64,000 nt of DNA from Streptomyces sp. NBC_01707 (GTDB lineage Bacteria > Actinomycetota > Actinomycetes > Streptomycetales > Streptomycetaceae). The stretch spans positions 5,828,001-5,892,000 of the forward strand of contig NZ_CP109190.1 of the NCBI RefSeq assembly GCF_041438805.1, given 5' to 3'. A program made the position numbers and the translations under genes. The notes under the pieces were generated by a model. The model was not told the DNA's origin. It did no database searches and saw only the letters and a list, made by a program, of their open reading frames with translations. This document shows, piece by piece, positions 40,775 through 49,301 of this stretch. Position 1 is the stretch's first letter; each line of letters starts with the position of its first letter.

Positions 40775-40923
40775 GAACCCTCCCCTTCTCGGCGCGACAG
40801 GGTACTGCATGATCGCGACAATGAATGCGAGGCATGGGAATTCTGTCCGGATTCCAGTCGTTGTTTCCAACGGATGCAGGGCACCCGAAAGGGTGTCGCG
40901 ACCTACTCAGCAAGGGAGCACGC

Positions 40924-41922
40924 ATGGCAACCCGTGCCGTCGCCCGTCGTTCGTCCACCACTGGTGGGAGCAGCCGGGCAAGCAGTGTTCGCGCCGTGGG
41001 CGGGGAAATCGCCGATCGCGACCTGGTCGGCATGTACCTGGACGAGATCGCGCGCACGCCGCTGCTCGACGCCGCCAAGGAGGTCGAGCTTTCCCAAGCC
41101 GTCGAAGCGGGCGTGTTCGCCCGGCAGGTCCTCGACGGTGTGGTGGAGAGCGAAGCCGGTGGAGCGACGCGTGAGGAGCTGGAGGCGCTGGTCGCCGAGG
41201 GCGAGCGCGCCAAGGACATATTCATCCGTTCCAACCTTCGACTCGTGGTTGCTGTCGCCCGCCGCTATCCGCGGGCAGGGCTGCCCCTGCTCGACCTGAT
41301 CCAGGAGGGGAACGCGGGCCTGGTGCGCGCGGTCGAGAAGTTCGACTACGCCAAGGGCTTCAAGTTCTCCACGTATGCGACGTGGTGGATCCGTCAGGCC
41401 ATCACCCGTTCCATAGCCGACCAGTCCCGTACGATCCGGCTCCCCGTCCACCTGGTGGAGGAGCTCGGCCGGATCCGCCGTGTCCAGCGGGAGTTCAACC
41501 GTGAGCACGGGCGCGAGCCCGAGCACGCGGAGATAGCCGCGGAGCTGGATTCCACGGCCACGCGCGTCGGCGATGTCCTGGACTGGGCCCGTGACCCGGT
41601 CAGCCTCAACATGTCCGTGGACGACGAGGGCGAGACCCAGTTCGGCGATCTGCTGGAGGACACCTCCGCGGTGTCGCCCGAGCAGTCCGTGATGACGCTG
41701 CTGCGCAGCGAGGAGCTGGAGGATCTGATCGGCAAGCTCGACAACCGCACCGCGTCGATCATCCGTATGCGGTACGGCATCGAGGACGGCCGGGAGCGGA
41801 CTCTCACCGAGGTCGGCAAGCAGCACGGTCTGACACGCGAGCGGATCCGGCAGATCGAGAAGCACGCACTGCTCGAACTGAAGCGAATGGCCCACGACAC
41901 GGGTTTTGACGCTGCGGCGTGA
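40924..41922 (+). CDS. hrdD: Group 2 sigma-70 RNA polymerase sigma factor, HrdD type
   Basis: 332 residues from ATG 40924, with aaggga upstream. Region 1.2 DRDLVGMYLDEIARTPLL, region 2 FIRSNLRLVVAVARRYPRAG, then LDLIQEGNAGLVRAVEKFDY and FSTYATWWIRQAITRS, region 3 PVHLVEELGRIRRVQREF, and region 4 RERTLTEVGKQHGLTRERIR are all complete. Length, the MATRAVARR start and the neighbouring MFS/MarR genes match the hrdD locus known from Streptomyces coelicolor. Group 2 sigma factors are dispensable relatives of HrdB with overlapping promoter recognition. A strong terminator follows. Confidence 0.9.
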   Translation: MATRAVARRSSTTGGSSRASSVRAVGGEIADRDLVGMYLDEIARTPLLDAAKEVELSQAVEAGVFARQVLDGVVESEAGGATREELEALVAEGERAKDIFIRSNLRLVVAVARRYPRAGLPLLDLIQEGNAGLVRAVEKFDYAKGFKFSTYATWWIRQAITRSIADQSRTIRLPVHLVEELGRIRRVQREFNREHGREPEHAEIAAELDSTATRVGDVLDWARDPVSLNMSVDDEGETQFGDLLEDTSAVSPEQSVMTLLRSEELEDLIGKLDNRTASIIRMRYGIEDGRERTLTEVGKQHGLTRERIRQIEKHALLELKRMAHDTGFDAAA

Positions 41923-41974
41923 GCTCGAGTCCAGTAGCCTCCGATATGAGCCGCTTCGTGCGGACCCCATGAGC

Positions 41975-42012
41975 TGAGTCCCGGCGCCCACCCCCCCTGG
42001 CGCCGGGGCTCA
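41975..42012 (+). terminator. Rho-independent-type terminator after hrdD
   Basis: Stem of 14 pairs, tgagtcccggcgcc (41975-41988) with ggcgccggggctca (41999-42012), one G-T wobble, followed by tttcttt. It lies 53 bases after the hrdD stop and 12 bases before the convergent WYL gene end. Confidence 0.85.
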
Positions 42013-42023
42013 TTTCTTTGCCG

Positions 42024-42995
42024 TCATGGTGCGGAGAGTGCTGCGGCGCGCGTCAGCCGGGCGCCCAGATCGCTCAGGAACTCCACCAGCTGCGCCGGCT
42101 GGTGCGCGGTGAACTCACAGTCGACCAGCGCCAGTCGGAGCGCCACCCACTCCAGCGAGTCCGCCATGACCGCACGGAGCCGGCAGCTGTTCTCGCCCGT
42201 CGGTTCCAGCGGACCGAACGCCGGGGGCAGCCGCGCGGACACGAATTCCGCCGGGGCCGCGAAGCTCACCTCGACCGCCAGCTCCGGCTGCCGGCGCCGG
42301 ATGGAGTCGGTGAGAAATGCCGCGGCGTCCCCCGTGGGCAGCTCGCGCGGTGTGAAGCGGGCCCCCGTGGCGAACGGCTCGCTCACCCGGTCGACGCGGA
42401 ACGTACGCCATGCCTCGCGCCCCAGGTCGTACGCGACGAGGTACCACCGCCACCCGGTGCTCACCAGCCGGTAGGGCTCGGCCTCCCGTTTCGTCTCGGC
42501 GCCGTCCCCCGCCCGGTAGGCGAACCGCAGTCGCTCCCGGCCGGTGACCGCCGACGCCATCACCGTCAGCGTGTGCGGATCGATGGTCGAACCGTCACCG
42601 CGGGTCAGCGGCATGGTGGCGTTCTGCAGGGTCGAGACCCGGTGCCGCAGCCGGGACGGCAGCACCTGCTCCAGCTTCGCCAGGGCTCGTACGGATGCCT
42701 CGTCAACCCCCTCGATGGCGTGCCCCGCCCCTGCCCGCAGTCCTACAGCGATCGCCACCGCCTCCTCGTCGTCCAGGAGCAGCGGCGGCATGGCGGTGCC
42801 CGCGACCAGCCGGTAGCCGCCGACCGAGCCTCGCGACGCCTCGACGGGGTAGCCGAGGTCGCGGAGCCGGTCGATGTCGCGGCGGATGGTGCGCGGGCTG
42901 ACGTCGAGTCGCTCGGCGAGTTCGCTGCCCGGCCACTCGCGCGGCGTCTGGAGGAGCGACAGCAGATTCAGCAGTCGTGCCGGGGTATCGGTCAT
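42024..42995 (-). CDS. WYL-domain (YafY-like) transcriptional regulator
   Basis: About 323 residues. The N-terminal HTH_11 domain is LLNLLSLLQTPREWPGSELA, then RLDVSPRTIRRDIDRLRDLG; the WYL domain carries STGWRWYLVAYDLG with Arg-rich RTFRVDRV downstream, and a C-terminal WCX-like part ends the protein. ATG 42995 is chosen over the upstream ATG 43016 because the operator repeat reaches into that position. It is divergent from a 14-helix MFS pump gene with 61 bases between the starts, and it probably controls that gene. WYL domains can bind nucleic-acid or small ligands. Confidence 0.9.
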   Translation of the reverse strand: MTDTPARLLNLLSLLQTPREWPGSELAERLDVSPRTIRRDIDRLRDLGYPVEASRGSVGGYRLVAGTAMPPLLLDDEEAVAIAVGLRAGAGHAIEGVDEASVRALAKLEQVLPSRLRHRVSTLQNATMPLTRGDGSTIDPHTLTVMASAVTGRERLRFAYRAGDGAETKREAEPYRLVSTGWRWYLVAYDLGREAWRTFRVDRVSEPFATGARFTPRELPTGDAAAFLTDSIRRRQPELAVEVSFAAPAEFVSARLPPAFGPLEPTGENSCRLRAVMADSLEWVALRLALVDCEFTAHQPAQLVEFLSDLGARLTRAAALSAP

Positions 42996-43011
42996 GGATC
43001 CAGAGTGCCGG

Positions 43012-43040
43012 TCCATTGGGTCATGACCTGACCTAATGGA
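43012..43040. promoter_or_regulatory. Large inverted repeat between WYL regulator and MFS genes
   Basis: Arms tccattgggtca (43012-43023) and tgacctaatgga (43029-43040) pair with one mismatch around a five-base spacer; the centre also holds the perfect palindrome ggtcatgacc (43019-43028). It lies right before both divergent starts, so a bound regulator would block both. Confidence 0.65.
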
Positions 43041-43056
43041 CGTTTAACTTCTTCAT

Positions 43057-44613
43057 ATGACTTCTTCCGCATCGCTGCCGTCCACGGCGGCCGATCCCAC
43101 GGTGTCCTCGGACCCGTCGGACCGGCGCCGGTGGTTCGCGCTCGCCATCGTGATGACCGCGGCCTTCATGGACCTGGTCGACGTCACGATCGTCAACATC
43201 GCCATTCCGAGCATCAAGCGCGACACAGGTGCCTCGTTCAGCTCGATCCAGTGGATCACCGCCGGATACGCCCTGGCCTTCGCGGCCGGTCTGATCACGG
43301 GCGGCCGGCTCGGCGACATCTACGGCCGCAAGCGGCTCTTCCTCATCGGCATCGGCGGCTTCACGCTGGCCTCCGCGCTCTGCGGCTTCGCGGCGAACCC
43401 GGAGATGCTGGTCGCCTCCCGCATCCTGCAGGGCGGCACCGCCGCGCTGATGGTCCCGCAGGTGCTGTCGATCGTGCACGCCACGTTCCCGGCACACGAG
43501 CGCGGCAAGGTCTTCGGCCTCTTCGGTGCGATCGTCGGCCTCGGCGCGGTCTCGGGACCGCTGCTGGGCGCGCTGCTCACCGAGTGGAACATCGCGGGCC
43601 TGGAGTGGCGGCCGATCTTCCTGATCAACCTGCCGGTCGGCATCGCGGGACTGCTCCTGGGCCGGAAGTTCATCACGGAGTCCAAAGCCCCGAAGGCGCT
43701 CCGCCTCGACCTGGTCGGTGTCGCGCTGGTGACGCTGGGACTGCTGATGCTGCTCTACCCGCTGACCCGCGGGCGCGAGCTGGGCTGGCCGCTGTGGGGG
43801 TACATGTCGATGATCGGCAGTGTCCTGGTGTTCGCGGCCCTGGTGCTGTTCGAGCGGGCGAAGGCACGCAAGGACGGTTCGCCGCTCGTCGAGCTGTCGC
43901 TGTTCCGGGTCAAGAGCTTCGCAGCGGGCATCGCCGTCCAGCTGACCTTCGGGATCGGCCTCGGCATCTTCTTCCTGGTCTGGACGCTGTACATGCAGAT
44001 GGGACTCGGCTGGAGCGAGCTGCGGGCGGGCACGACCGGCATCCCGTTCTCGATCGCCGTCTCGTTCGCCGCCGGGATCTCCGTACAGAAACTGGTACCC
44101 CGGTTCGGCCGCAAGGTCCTGCAGGCGGGCGCGCTGCTGATGGTCGCCGGACTGCTGCTCTACATCTGGGAGTCCGACCGGTACGGCATGGGCATCGCCC
44201 CGTGGCAGATGGCTCTGCCGCTGGTCGTCATGGGGCTCGGTATGGGGCTGATCGTGGCCCCGCTGACGGACGCGGTGCTGTCCGAGGTGCCGAAGGAGCA
44301 CTCCGGATCGGCGTCCGGGCTGATCAACACCGTGCAGCAGATGGGTAACGCACTGGGGCTCGGACTCGTCTCGGTCGTCTTCTTCGGGTCGATCAGCGAC
44401 CGACTGGCGCCGCAGGCGATGGGCCCGGCGTTCGTCGAGGCGTTCCAGCACTCGCTGTGGTGGGTGGCCGGGGTGCTCGCAGTGATCTTCCTGGTGATGT
44501 TCGCGCTGCCGGCGCGACCGCGGCAGCACGTGGAGGGCGGCGAGGACGAGGACGTCCAGGACGTCGACGCCACGCCGGACGAGGTGGTCAAGGAGGCCGC
44601 ACTGACGCGCTGA
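43057..44613 (+). CDS. MFS multidrug exporter, DHA2 family
   Basis: 518 residues with 14 predicted membrane helices. Motifs: FMDLVDVTIVNIAIPSI (D1), GGRLGDIYGRKRLF (motif A), ASRILQGGTAALMVPQVLSI, and GAIVGLGAVSGPLLGALLTE (motif C). The end is acidic (EGGEDEDVQDVDATPDE). It would use the proton gradient to export a hydrophobic compound. The divergent WYL regulator and the repeat between them suggest inducible expression. It resembles the MFS protein at 35974 in family only. Confidence 0.9.
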   Translation: MTSSASLPSTAADPTVSSDPSDRRRWFALAIVMTAAFMDLVDVTIVNIAIPSIKRDTGASFSSIQWITAGYALAFAAGLITGGRLGDIYGRKRLFLIGIGGFTLASALCGFAANPEMLVASRILQGGTAALMVPQVLSIVHATFPAHERGKVFGLFGAIVGLGAVSGPLLGALLTEWNIAGLEWRPIFLINLPVGIAGLLLGRKFITESKAPKALRLDLVGVALVTLGLLMLLYPLTRGRELGWPLWGYMSMIGSVLVFAALVLFERAKARKDGSPLVELSLFRVKSFAAGIAVQLTFGIGLGIFFLVWTLYMQMGLGWSELRAGTTGIPFSIAVSFAAGISVQKLVPRFGRKVLQAGALLMVAGLLLYIWESDRYGMGIAPWQMALPLVVMGLGMGLIVAPLTDAVLSEVPKEHSGSASGLINTVQQMGNALGLGLVSVVFFGSISDRLAPQAMGPAFVEAFQHSLWWVAGVLAVIFLVMFALPARPRQHVEGGEDEDVQDVDATPDEVVKEAALTR

Positions 44614-44651
44614 GTGCGTCTGCCGGCCCGGCCGCGTGCCTGTCTGCTCGG

Positions 44652-44678
44652 TGCCCGCACCCTTCGGGGGTGCGGGCA
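44652..44678. terminator. Terminator between the MFS and DUF6227 genes
   Basis: 11-bp perfect stem tgcccgcaccc (44652-44662) with gggtgcgggca (44668-44678), and a short ttcgg loop, between convergent genes. Confidence 0.8.
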
Positions 44679-44736
44679 TCCTTGCGTCAGGCGCGGGCCC
44701 CTTGTGCGTGCTGCGGCGGGTGGGAGCCGTCACCCG

Positions 44737-45507
44737 TCAGCAGATGCGCGTGCGGCTCTCCATCGCCTCGCGCGCCGCCTGCTCGTCCCCGTACACCTCG
44801 CACATGTGGCGGCCGTCCGGCGTCGCCGTGTGCTCGACCTCCCACAGACTCGTCTCGCTGCCGTCGAGAAGCAGGAAGGCGTGCTCGTACAGGGTGAAAC
44901 CGGCGTCCCGTCCGTCGACCCGGCACTGCCGGCCGAAGATCTGGGTGATGTGGTGGGCGAAGGCGGCCCGCAGCAGACACGCCGTCTCCTCGCCCGGCGC
45001 GTCGCCGTTCTCCGCGCGGCGCAGCACGCGGCGGGCGTGGTCCGCGGAGTTGTCCGGCGCGTACATCCGGGGCAGCGGTGCCGGCGGCGCGGCCATCAGG
45101 ACCGTGTGTACATCCAGGTCCGCCTGCGGGGCGTCGTCGCCGAACACCGGCATGTCGGAGAAGCTGCCGGCAAGCCGGGCGGCGGCGACATGGGCGTCGG
45201 CCTCGTCGTCGTACAGCTCGTGGTGCTGGGGGCCGGGCCGTGTCCGCGACCGGCGGTCCGTCGTGTCCCTGGCGCCGCCGTGGACCAGCTCCCACAGGGT
45301 CAGGGCCGAGCCGTCGGACAGCAGGTAGGTATGACGGTAGGTCTCGCGGTGCAGTACGGAACTGTGGTGCGAGGAGTGCAGGGAGCTGCTGTGTGCCAGC
45401 GCCGTGCCGAGTCTCTCGACCGTGCAGTCGGGCAGGTCGAAAGAGTTGAGTGCGCGTCGCAGGAGTCGCTCGAGGTGCTGCTCGGTTGTCTCGTACGGAT
45501 CGCTCAA
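44737..45507 (-). CDS. DUF6227-like conserved Streptomyces protein
   Basis: About 256 residues. TTG 45507 is the best start because ggagacagcacc precedes it; the frame is open further upstream without signals. The N-terminus reads DPYETTEQHLERLLRRALNS, then LYDDEADAHVAAARLA and two repeats of a ...HAFLLLDGSE.SLWEVEHT-type unit (also YLLSDGSALTLWELVHGGAR). This suggests an internal duplication of an alpha/beta unit. It is soluble and acidic. I recognise it as the DUF6227 family; the function is unknown. The repeated SLWE/TLWE motif suggests a binding module. Confidence 0.65.
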   Translation of the reverse strand: MSDPYETTEQHLERLLRRALNSFDLPDCTVERLGTALAHSSSLHSSHHSSVLHRETYRHTYLLSDGSALTLWELVHGGARDTTDRRSRTRPGPQHHELYDDEADAHVAAARLAGSFSDMPVFGDDAPQADLDVHTVLMAAPPAPLPRMYAPDNSADHARRVLRRAENGDAPGEETACLLRAAFAHHITQIFGRQCRVDGRDAGFTLYEHAFLLLDGSETSLWEVEHTATPDGRHMCEVYGDEQAAREAMESRTRIC

Positions 45508-45664
45508 GGTGCTGTCTCCAGGCCGTCGCCGCGTGTCACACGATGCGTGCTTAACGTAGTCCCTGGGTCCGACATCGAGACCGGGGTTCCGGAAAACGTA
45601 CGGCACGCGCGGATAGTTCCTGGCGTTTCGTCCGAACTTCCTTGTGCGGACGGCGAGTCGGCGG

Positions 45665-46771
45665 TCAGCCGGTGCCGTAGAGATCGCTGTACGAGGGGTA
45701 CGTGCCCGCGCCGGGGTGGCGGGCTTCGACGCTCTCGGCCGCCCGTACGGCCTTCACGACGGCTCGCGTCAGCACGTCGGCGCCGGCCGCCAGGAGTTCG
45801 TTCAGCGCGATCGGGTTGTCCGGGGGCAGCGGCCGCTCCCCGGTGGCGAGCGCGAAGACCGTGTCCCCGTCGTTCAGCAGATGTACGGGACGGACGGCGC
45901 GCGCCAGTCCGTCGTGCGCCGTGCCCGCGAGCTTCTGCGCCTGCGCGCGGGTGAGATCCGCGTCCGTGGCGACGACGGCGAGCGTGGTGTTGAGCGGGGG
46001 GCGGGCTTCGGCGTCCGCCGCCTCGGCCAGCCGGCGCCCGGCGGTCCTGTGGACGTCCGCCGGGGGGTGCACGGGCGGTTCGGCGGCTCCGTACTCGCCG
46101 TACAGCACCCCGGTCACCGGATCGACCACCGAACCCGCCGCGTTCACCACGACCAGCACACCGACCGTGATCCCCGACGGCAGCAGTGCGCTCGCCGTGC
46201 CCACCCCACCCTTGAGCCGGCCGGCGACCGCTCCCGTGCCGACGCCGACGCCGCCCTCCGCGACCGGGGCACCCGACTCCGTGCCCCCCGCGGCCTCCAC
46301 CGCGGCGCGGCCGGTCGAGGCGTCCGGGCGGGCCCGCCAGTCGCCACCCCGCCCCAGGTCGAAGATGCATGCGGCCGGGACCACCGGCACCACCTGCGAC
46401 GGATCGGGACCGACCCGCACGCCCCGCCCCTGCTCCTCCAGCCAGGCCATCACGCCGGACGCCGCGTCCAGTCCGTACGCGCTGCCGCCCGTCAGGACGA
46501 CGGCGTCGATGCGCTGCACCAGGTTGCGGGGGTCGAGCGCGTCCGTCTCCCGGGTGCCCGGGCCGCCGCCCCGTACGTCGACGGCGGCGACCGCGCCGCC
46601 CTCGGGGGCGAGGACGACGGTGGTGCCGCTCAGTGCGCCGTCGCCGGAAACCCGCGCATGACCGACCCGCAACCCGGCCACATCCGTCAGCGCGTCCCTC
46701 CCGGCCGGGGGGAGGGAGGTCGGCGGCTGCGCGCCCTGTGCCTGGCCCTGTCCGGTGTGCTGTCCGGTCAT
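45665..46771 (-). CDS. P1-family (DmpA/S58-type) self-processing aminopeptidase
   Basis: 368 residues from ATG 46771 with gaggag upstream. Family marks: LTDVAGLRVGHARVSGDGAL (start), AVVLTGGSAYGLDAASGVMA, VGVGTGAVAGRLKGGVGTAS, and PPLNTTLAVVATDADL, where the Asn-Thr bond is the likely autocleavage site giving an N-terminal nucleophile Thr. P1 enzymes release N-terminal residues from peptides or amides. Its start is 10 bases from the end of the LtrA gene, same strand, so they may be one operon. Confidence 0.88.
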   Translation of the reverse strand: MTGQHTGQGQAQGAQPPTSLPPAGRDALTDVAGLRVGHARVSGDGALSGTTVVLAPEGGAVAAVDVRGGGPGTRETDALDPRNLVQRIDAVVLTGGSAYGLDAASGVMAWLEEQGRGVRVGPDPSQVVPVVPAACIFDLGRGGDWRARPDASTGRAAVEAAGGTESGAPVAEGGVGVGTGAVAGRLKGGVGTASALLPSGITVGVLVVVNAAGSVVDPVTGVLYGEYGAAEPPVHPPADVHRTAGRRLAEAADAEARPPLNTTLAVVATDADLTRAQAQKLAGTAHDGLARAVRPVHLLNDGDTVFALATGERPLPPDNPIALNELLAAGADVLTRAVVKAVRAAESVEARHPGAGTYPSYSDLYGTG

Positions 46772-46781
46772 CGTGTGCTCC

Positions 46782-47972
46782 TCACGCATGGGTCGGCGGA
46801 ACGGAGGTGGAGACCGGCCCGCCCGGTGCCGGGCGCCGCGACAGCACCACTCCGGCCGCCACGGTCGCGGAGGCCACCAGGCCTGCCGCGAAGACCGCGT
46901 ACTCCCCGGCGAACGTACAGGCCAGGATGGCCACCGCGGCCAGGGGGAGAGGCAGTTGCTCCGCGAGGTCGCGCTTGAAGTGGCGGGCGTGCAGCAGCCA
47001 GACCGTCAGCAGGAAGACCGCCGAGGGTACGGTCACGGCGGCCGAGGCGGCCTCCGCCGACACATGGGCCTTCCCGGTGGCCCCTTCCACCGCGACCTCG
47101 ATGCCCGCGCCGATCGCGGCGGCGGAACCGAAGATCACGTAGTGGCCGTATCCCCAGATGAACGACTGCCTGCTGCCACGGAGATAGTTGTGGATCGGAA
47201 CGGCGAAGTAGACCCACCAGGCGGCGAAGACGATCAGCAGTCCGCCCGCGGCGACCGGCAGCAGTTCGCCGAGCGCGTCGTGCTCGTCGACCGACTCCTG
47301 GACGGCGACCGTTGCCGCGGCGATCGTCTCGCCGAGCACGATGATGGTGAACAGGCCGTACCGTTCGCCGATGTGATGCGGATGCCAGCTCGTCCTGCGT
47401 TCACGCTCGGCGACGGCCGGAACCGACAGCTCGCACAGGGCGAGTGCCACGTAGACCGCGGTACGGGTGCCGTTCATGTCGGCGGGCACGAACAGCATGC
47501 CGATCCAGCCCAGTTGGGCCAGGGCGATCCCGATCGCGTACCGCTGCGCGACCCTGCGTTCCGCACCCTCGGAACAGTGGACCACCCGCAGCCATTGGCT
47601 GGTGAGCGCGAGCCGCATCACCACATAGCCGATGACACCGAGAGTCCAGTCCCCGTCGTCGAAGGCGCGCGGCACCCCGGCGGCGAAGATGAGCACACCG
47701 GTGATCTGGACGAACGTGACCAGGCGGTAGAGCGTGTCGTCGGTGTCGTACGCGGAGGCGAACCAGGAGAAGTTCACCCAAGCCCACCAGATCCCGAAGA
47801 ACACGGCCAGATAGCTGGCGATCCCGGTGCCGGGATGCCCCTCGGCGAGGGCATGCACGAGACGACCGCCCGCCTGGGCGACGGCCACGACGAAGCACAG
47901 GTCGAAGAAGAGTTCCAGCGGGGTCGAGGTGCGGTGCTTCTCGGTGCGGCTGCGGGCGGTCATCCGGGGCAT
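46782..47972 (-). CDS. Low temperature requirement protein A (LtrA) family membrane protein
   Basis: About 396 residues when starting at ATG 47972; an open frame to GTG 48107 exists, but family members begin shortly before HRTSTPLELFFDLCFVVAVA. Twelve or so membrane segments follow (for example AVFFGIWWAWVNFSWFASAY, ITGVLIFAAGVPRAF, FIWGYGHYVIFGSAAAIGAG). The conserved GERYGLFTIIVLGETI is the LtrA hallmark. Function unknown beyond a Listeria growth phenotype at low temperature. It is followed closely by the P1 peptidase gene and is divergent from the molybdoenzyme operon. Confidence 0.88.
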   Translation of the reverse strand: MPRMTARSRTEKHRTSTPLELFFDLCFVVAVAQAGGRLVHALAEGHPGTGIASYLAVFFGIWWAWVNFSWFASAYDTDDTLYRLVTFVQITGVLIFAAGVPRAFDDGDWTLGVIGYVVMRLALTSQWLRVVHCSEGAERRVAQRYAIGIALAQLGWIGMLFVPADMNGTRTAVYVALALCELSVPAVAERERRTSWHPHHIGERYGLFTIIVLGETIAAATVAVQESVDEHDALGELLPVAAGGLLIVFAAWWVYFAVPIHNYLRGSRQSFIWGYGHYVIFGSAAAIGAGIEVAVEGATGKAHVSAEAASAAVTVPSAVFLLTVWLLHARHFKRDLAEQLPLPLAAVAILACTFAGEYAVFAAGLVASATVAAGVVLSRRPAPGGPVSTSVPPTHA

Positions 47973-48161
47973 GGGGCCCAGCACAGCAGACCACTTGGGT
48001 GGTCGGTGGCGGGACGCGCAGGTCGTACGGGGAAAGCGTCCCGCGTCAGGTCCTGCGCCGCGGACCGTCGCGCGCCCGGGCTTCGTGCCGCTGGGTGACG
48101 CGCTCACTCAGCCGGACGTCAAATCAGGACCAACCGTCCCATCCGGCCCTACGGTGGGCCG

Positions 48162-49301
48162 GTGACCGAGCCCCCAGAAGCCGCAGACGAAAGCGCAACC
48201 GCGGCCGCCACCGCGTCGAACCCGGCCGGGGCCACGCCTGTACCGCCCGCCCCCGGCAGCGCCCGCACCGCGGTCCTCCGCTCCGTCACCTCTCGTGCGA
48301 CCGCGGTCGGCGTCATCGTCTCCGTCCTGCTGGTCCTCGCGATCGTGTTCGGCAGCCGGCTGCTGGAGAACTTCGACTCCGCGCTCCTTCCGTATGCGGT
48401 CGCCACGGTCTTCCTCGCCTTCGGTGTCGCCTACCGCTACACGGTCTGGGTCTCCGCGCCCGGGGCACGCCGCCTGTTCAAGCAGGGCTGGCGGAGCTTC
48501 TTCTCCATGGCCAACTTCCGCAAGGGCCCTACCGCTCTGCCGAGGATGATCGCCACCTATCTGGGCTTCCAGAAGTTCCTCGGTGCCCGCTCGCACGCCC
48601 GCTGGGCCGCCCACCAGTTGATCTTCTGGGGCTGCATCCTCGCCTCGCTGATCACCTTCCCGCTGACCTGGGGCTGGTTCACCTTCACCTCCGGCACCGG
48701 CTCGGGCCCCGGCTACGAGATGCGGATCTGGGGCTTCAAGATCATCGGTTTCGATTCGCTGAACATCCTCGGGTGGCTGATGTTCCACGGTCTGGACATC
48801 GCCGCCGTGCTTGTCATCCCCGGGGCCTCCTACTTCCTCTGGCGCCGTATGAAGGATCGCGGCGCCATCACCGGCCAGCGCTTCGGCTACGACCTGGTGC
48901 CGCTGATCGCCCTGATCGTCATCTCCGTGACCGGTCTGCTGCTCACCTTCTCGTCGATCTTCCTGCACGGCGGCGGATACGAATTCCTGGGGATCCTCCA
49001 CATGGTGTCGGTGGTCTTCACCCTCATCTACATCCCGTTCGGGAAGTTCTTCCACATCGTCCAGCGACCGGCCGCGGTCGGTATGCAGCTGTTCAAGTAC
49101 ACCGGCCGGCAGGACCAGGAGATCTTCAGCTGCCGCCGCTGCGAGGAGCCCATCGACACCGGGCCGTACGTCGAGAACCTCCGCGGCACCATGCGCGATC
49201 TCAGCCTCGACTTCGACGAGTGGGCCGAATACTGCCCGCGCTGCAAACGGGTGCTGCGCGGCAGCGCCTATCTCTCCCATGTGAAGAAGGGCTTCAAGTG
49301 A
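48162..49301 (+). CDS. Membrane electron-transfer subunit with cytoplasmic Cys cluster (molybdoenzyme operon)
   Basis: 379 residues. After an Ala/Pro-rich N-terminus there are about five to seven membrane helices (VGVIVSVLLVLAIVFGSRLL, LLPYAVATVFLAFGVAYRYT, LIFWGCILASLITFPLTWGW, LVPLIALIVISVTGLLLTFS). The C-terminus has paired Cys motifs CRRCEEP and YCPRCKRV, a probable zinc or iron-sulphur site. Conserved His residues in helices could bind haem, as in NarI/DsrM-like subunits. It is first of five overlapping genes. It probably links the catalytic subunit to the quinone pool; this is inferred from the operon. Confidence 0.75.
   Translation: MTEPPEAADESATAAATASNPAGATPVPPAPGSARTAVLRSVTSRATAVGVIVSVLLVLAIVFGSRLLENFDSALLPYAVATVFLAFGVAYRYTVWVSAPGARRLFKQGWRSFFSMANFRKGPTALPRMIATYLGFQKFLGARSHARWAAHQLIFWGCILASLITFPLTWGWFTFTSGTGSGPGYEMRIWGFKIIGFDSLNILGWLMFHGLDIAAVLVIPGASYFLWRRMKDRGAITGQRFGYDLVPLIALIVISVTGLLLTFSSIFLHGGGYEFLGILHMVSVVFTLIYIPFGKFFHIVQRPAAVGMQLFKYTGRQDQEIFSCRRCEEPIDTGPYVENLRGTMRDLSLDFDEWAEYCPRCKRVLRGSAYLSHVKKGFK

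Noticed and set aside
43033..44733. 566-codon minus-strand frame opposite the second MFS gene
   Set aside because: His/Arg/Gln-rich antisense of a 14-helix transporter.
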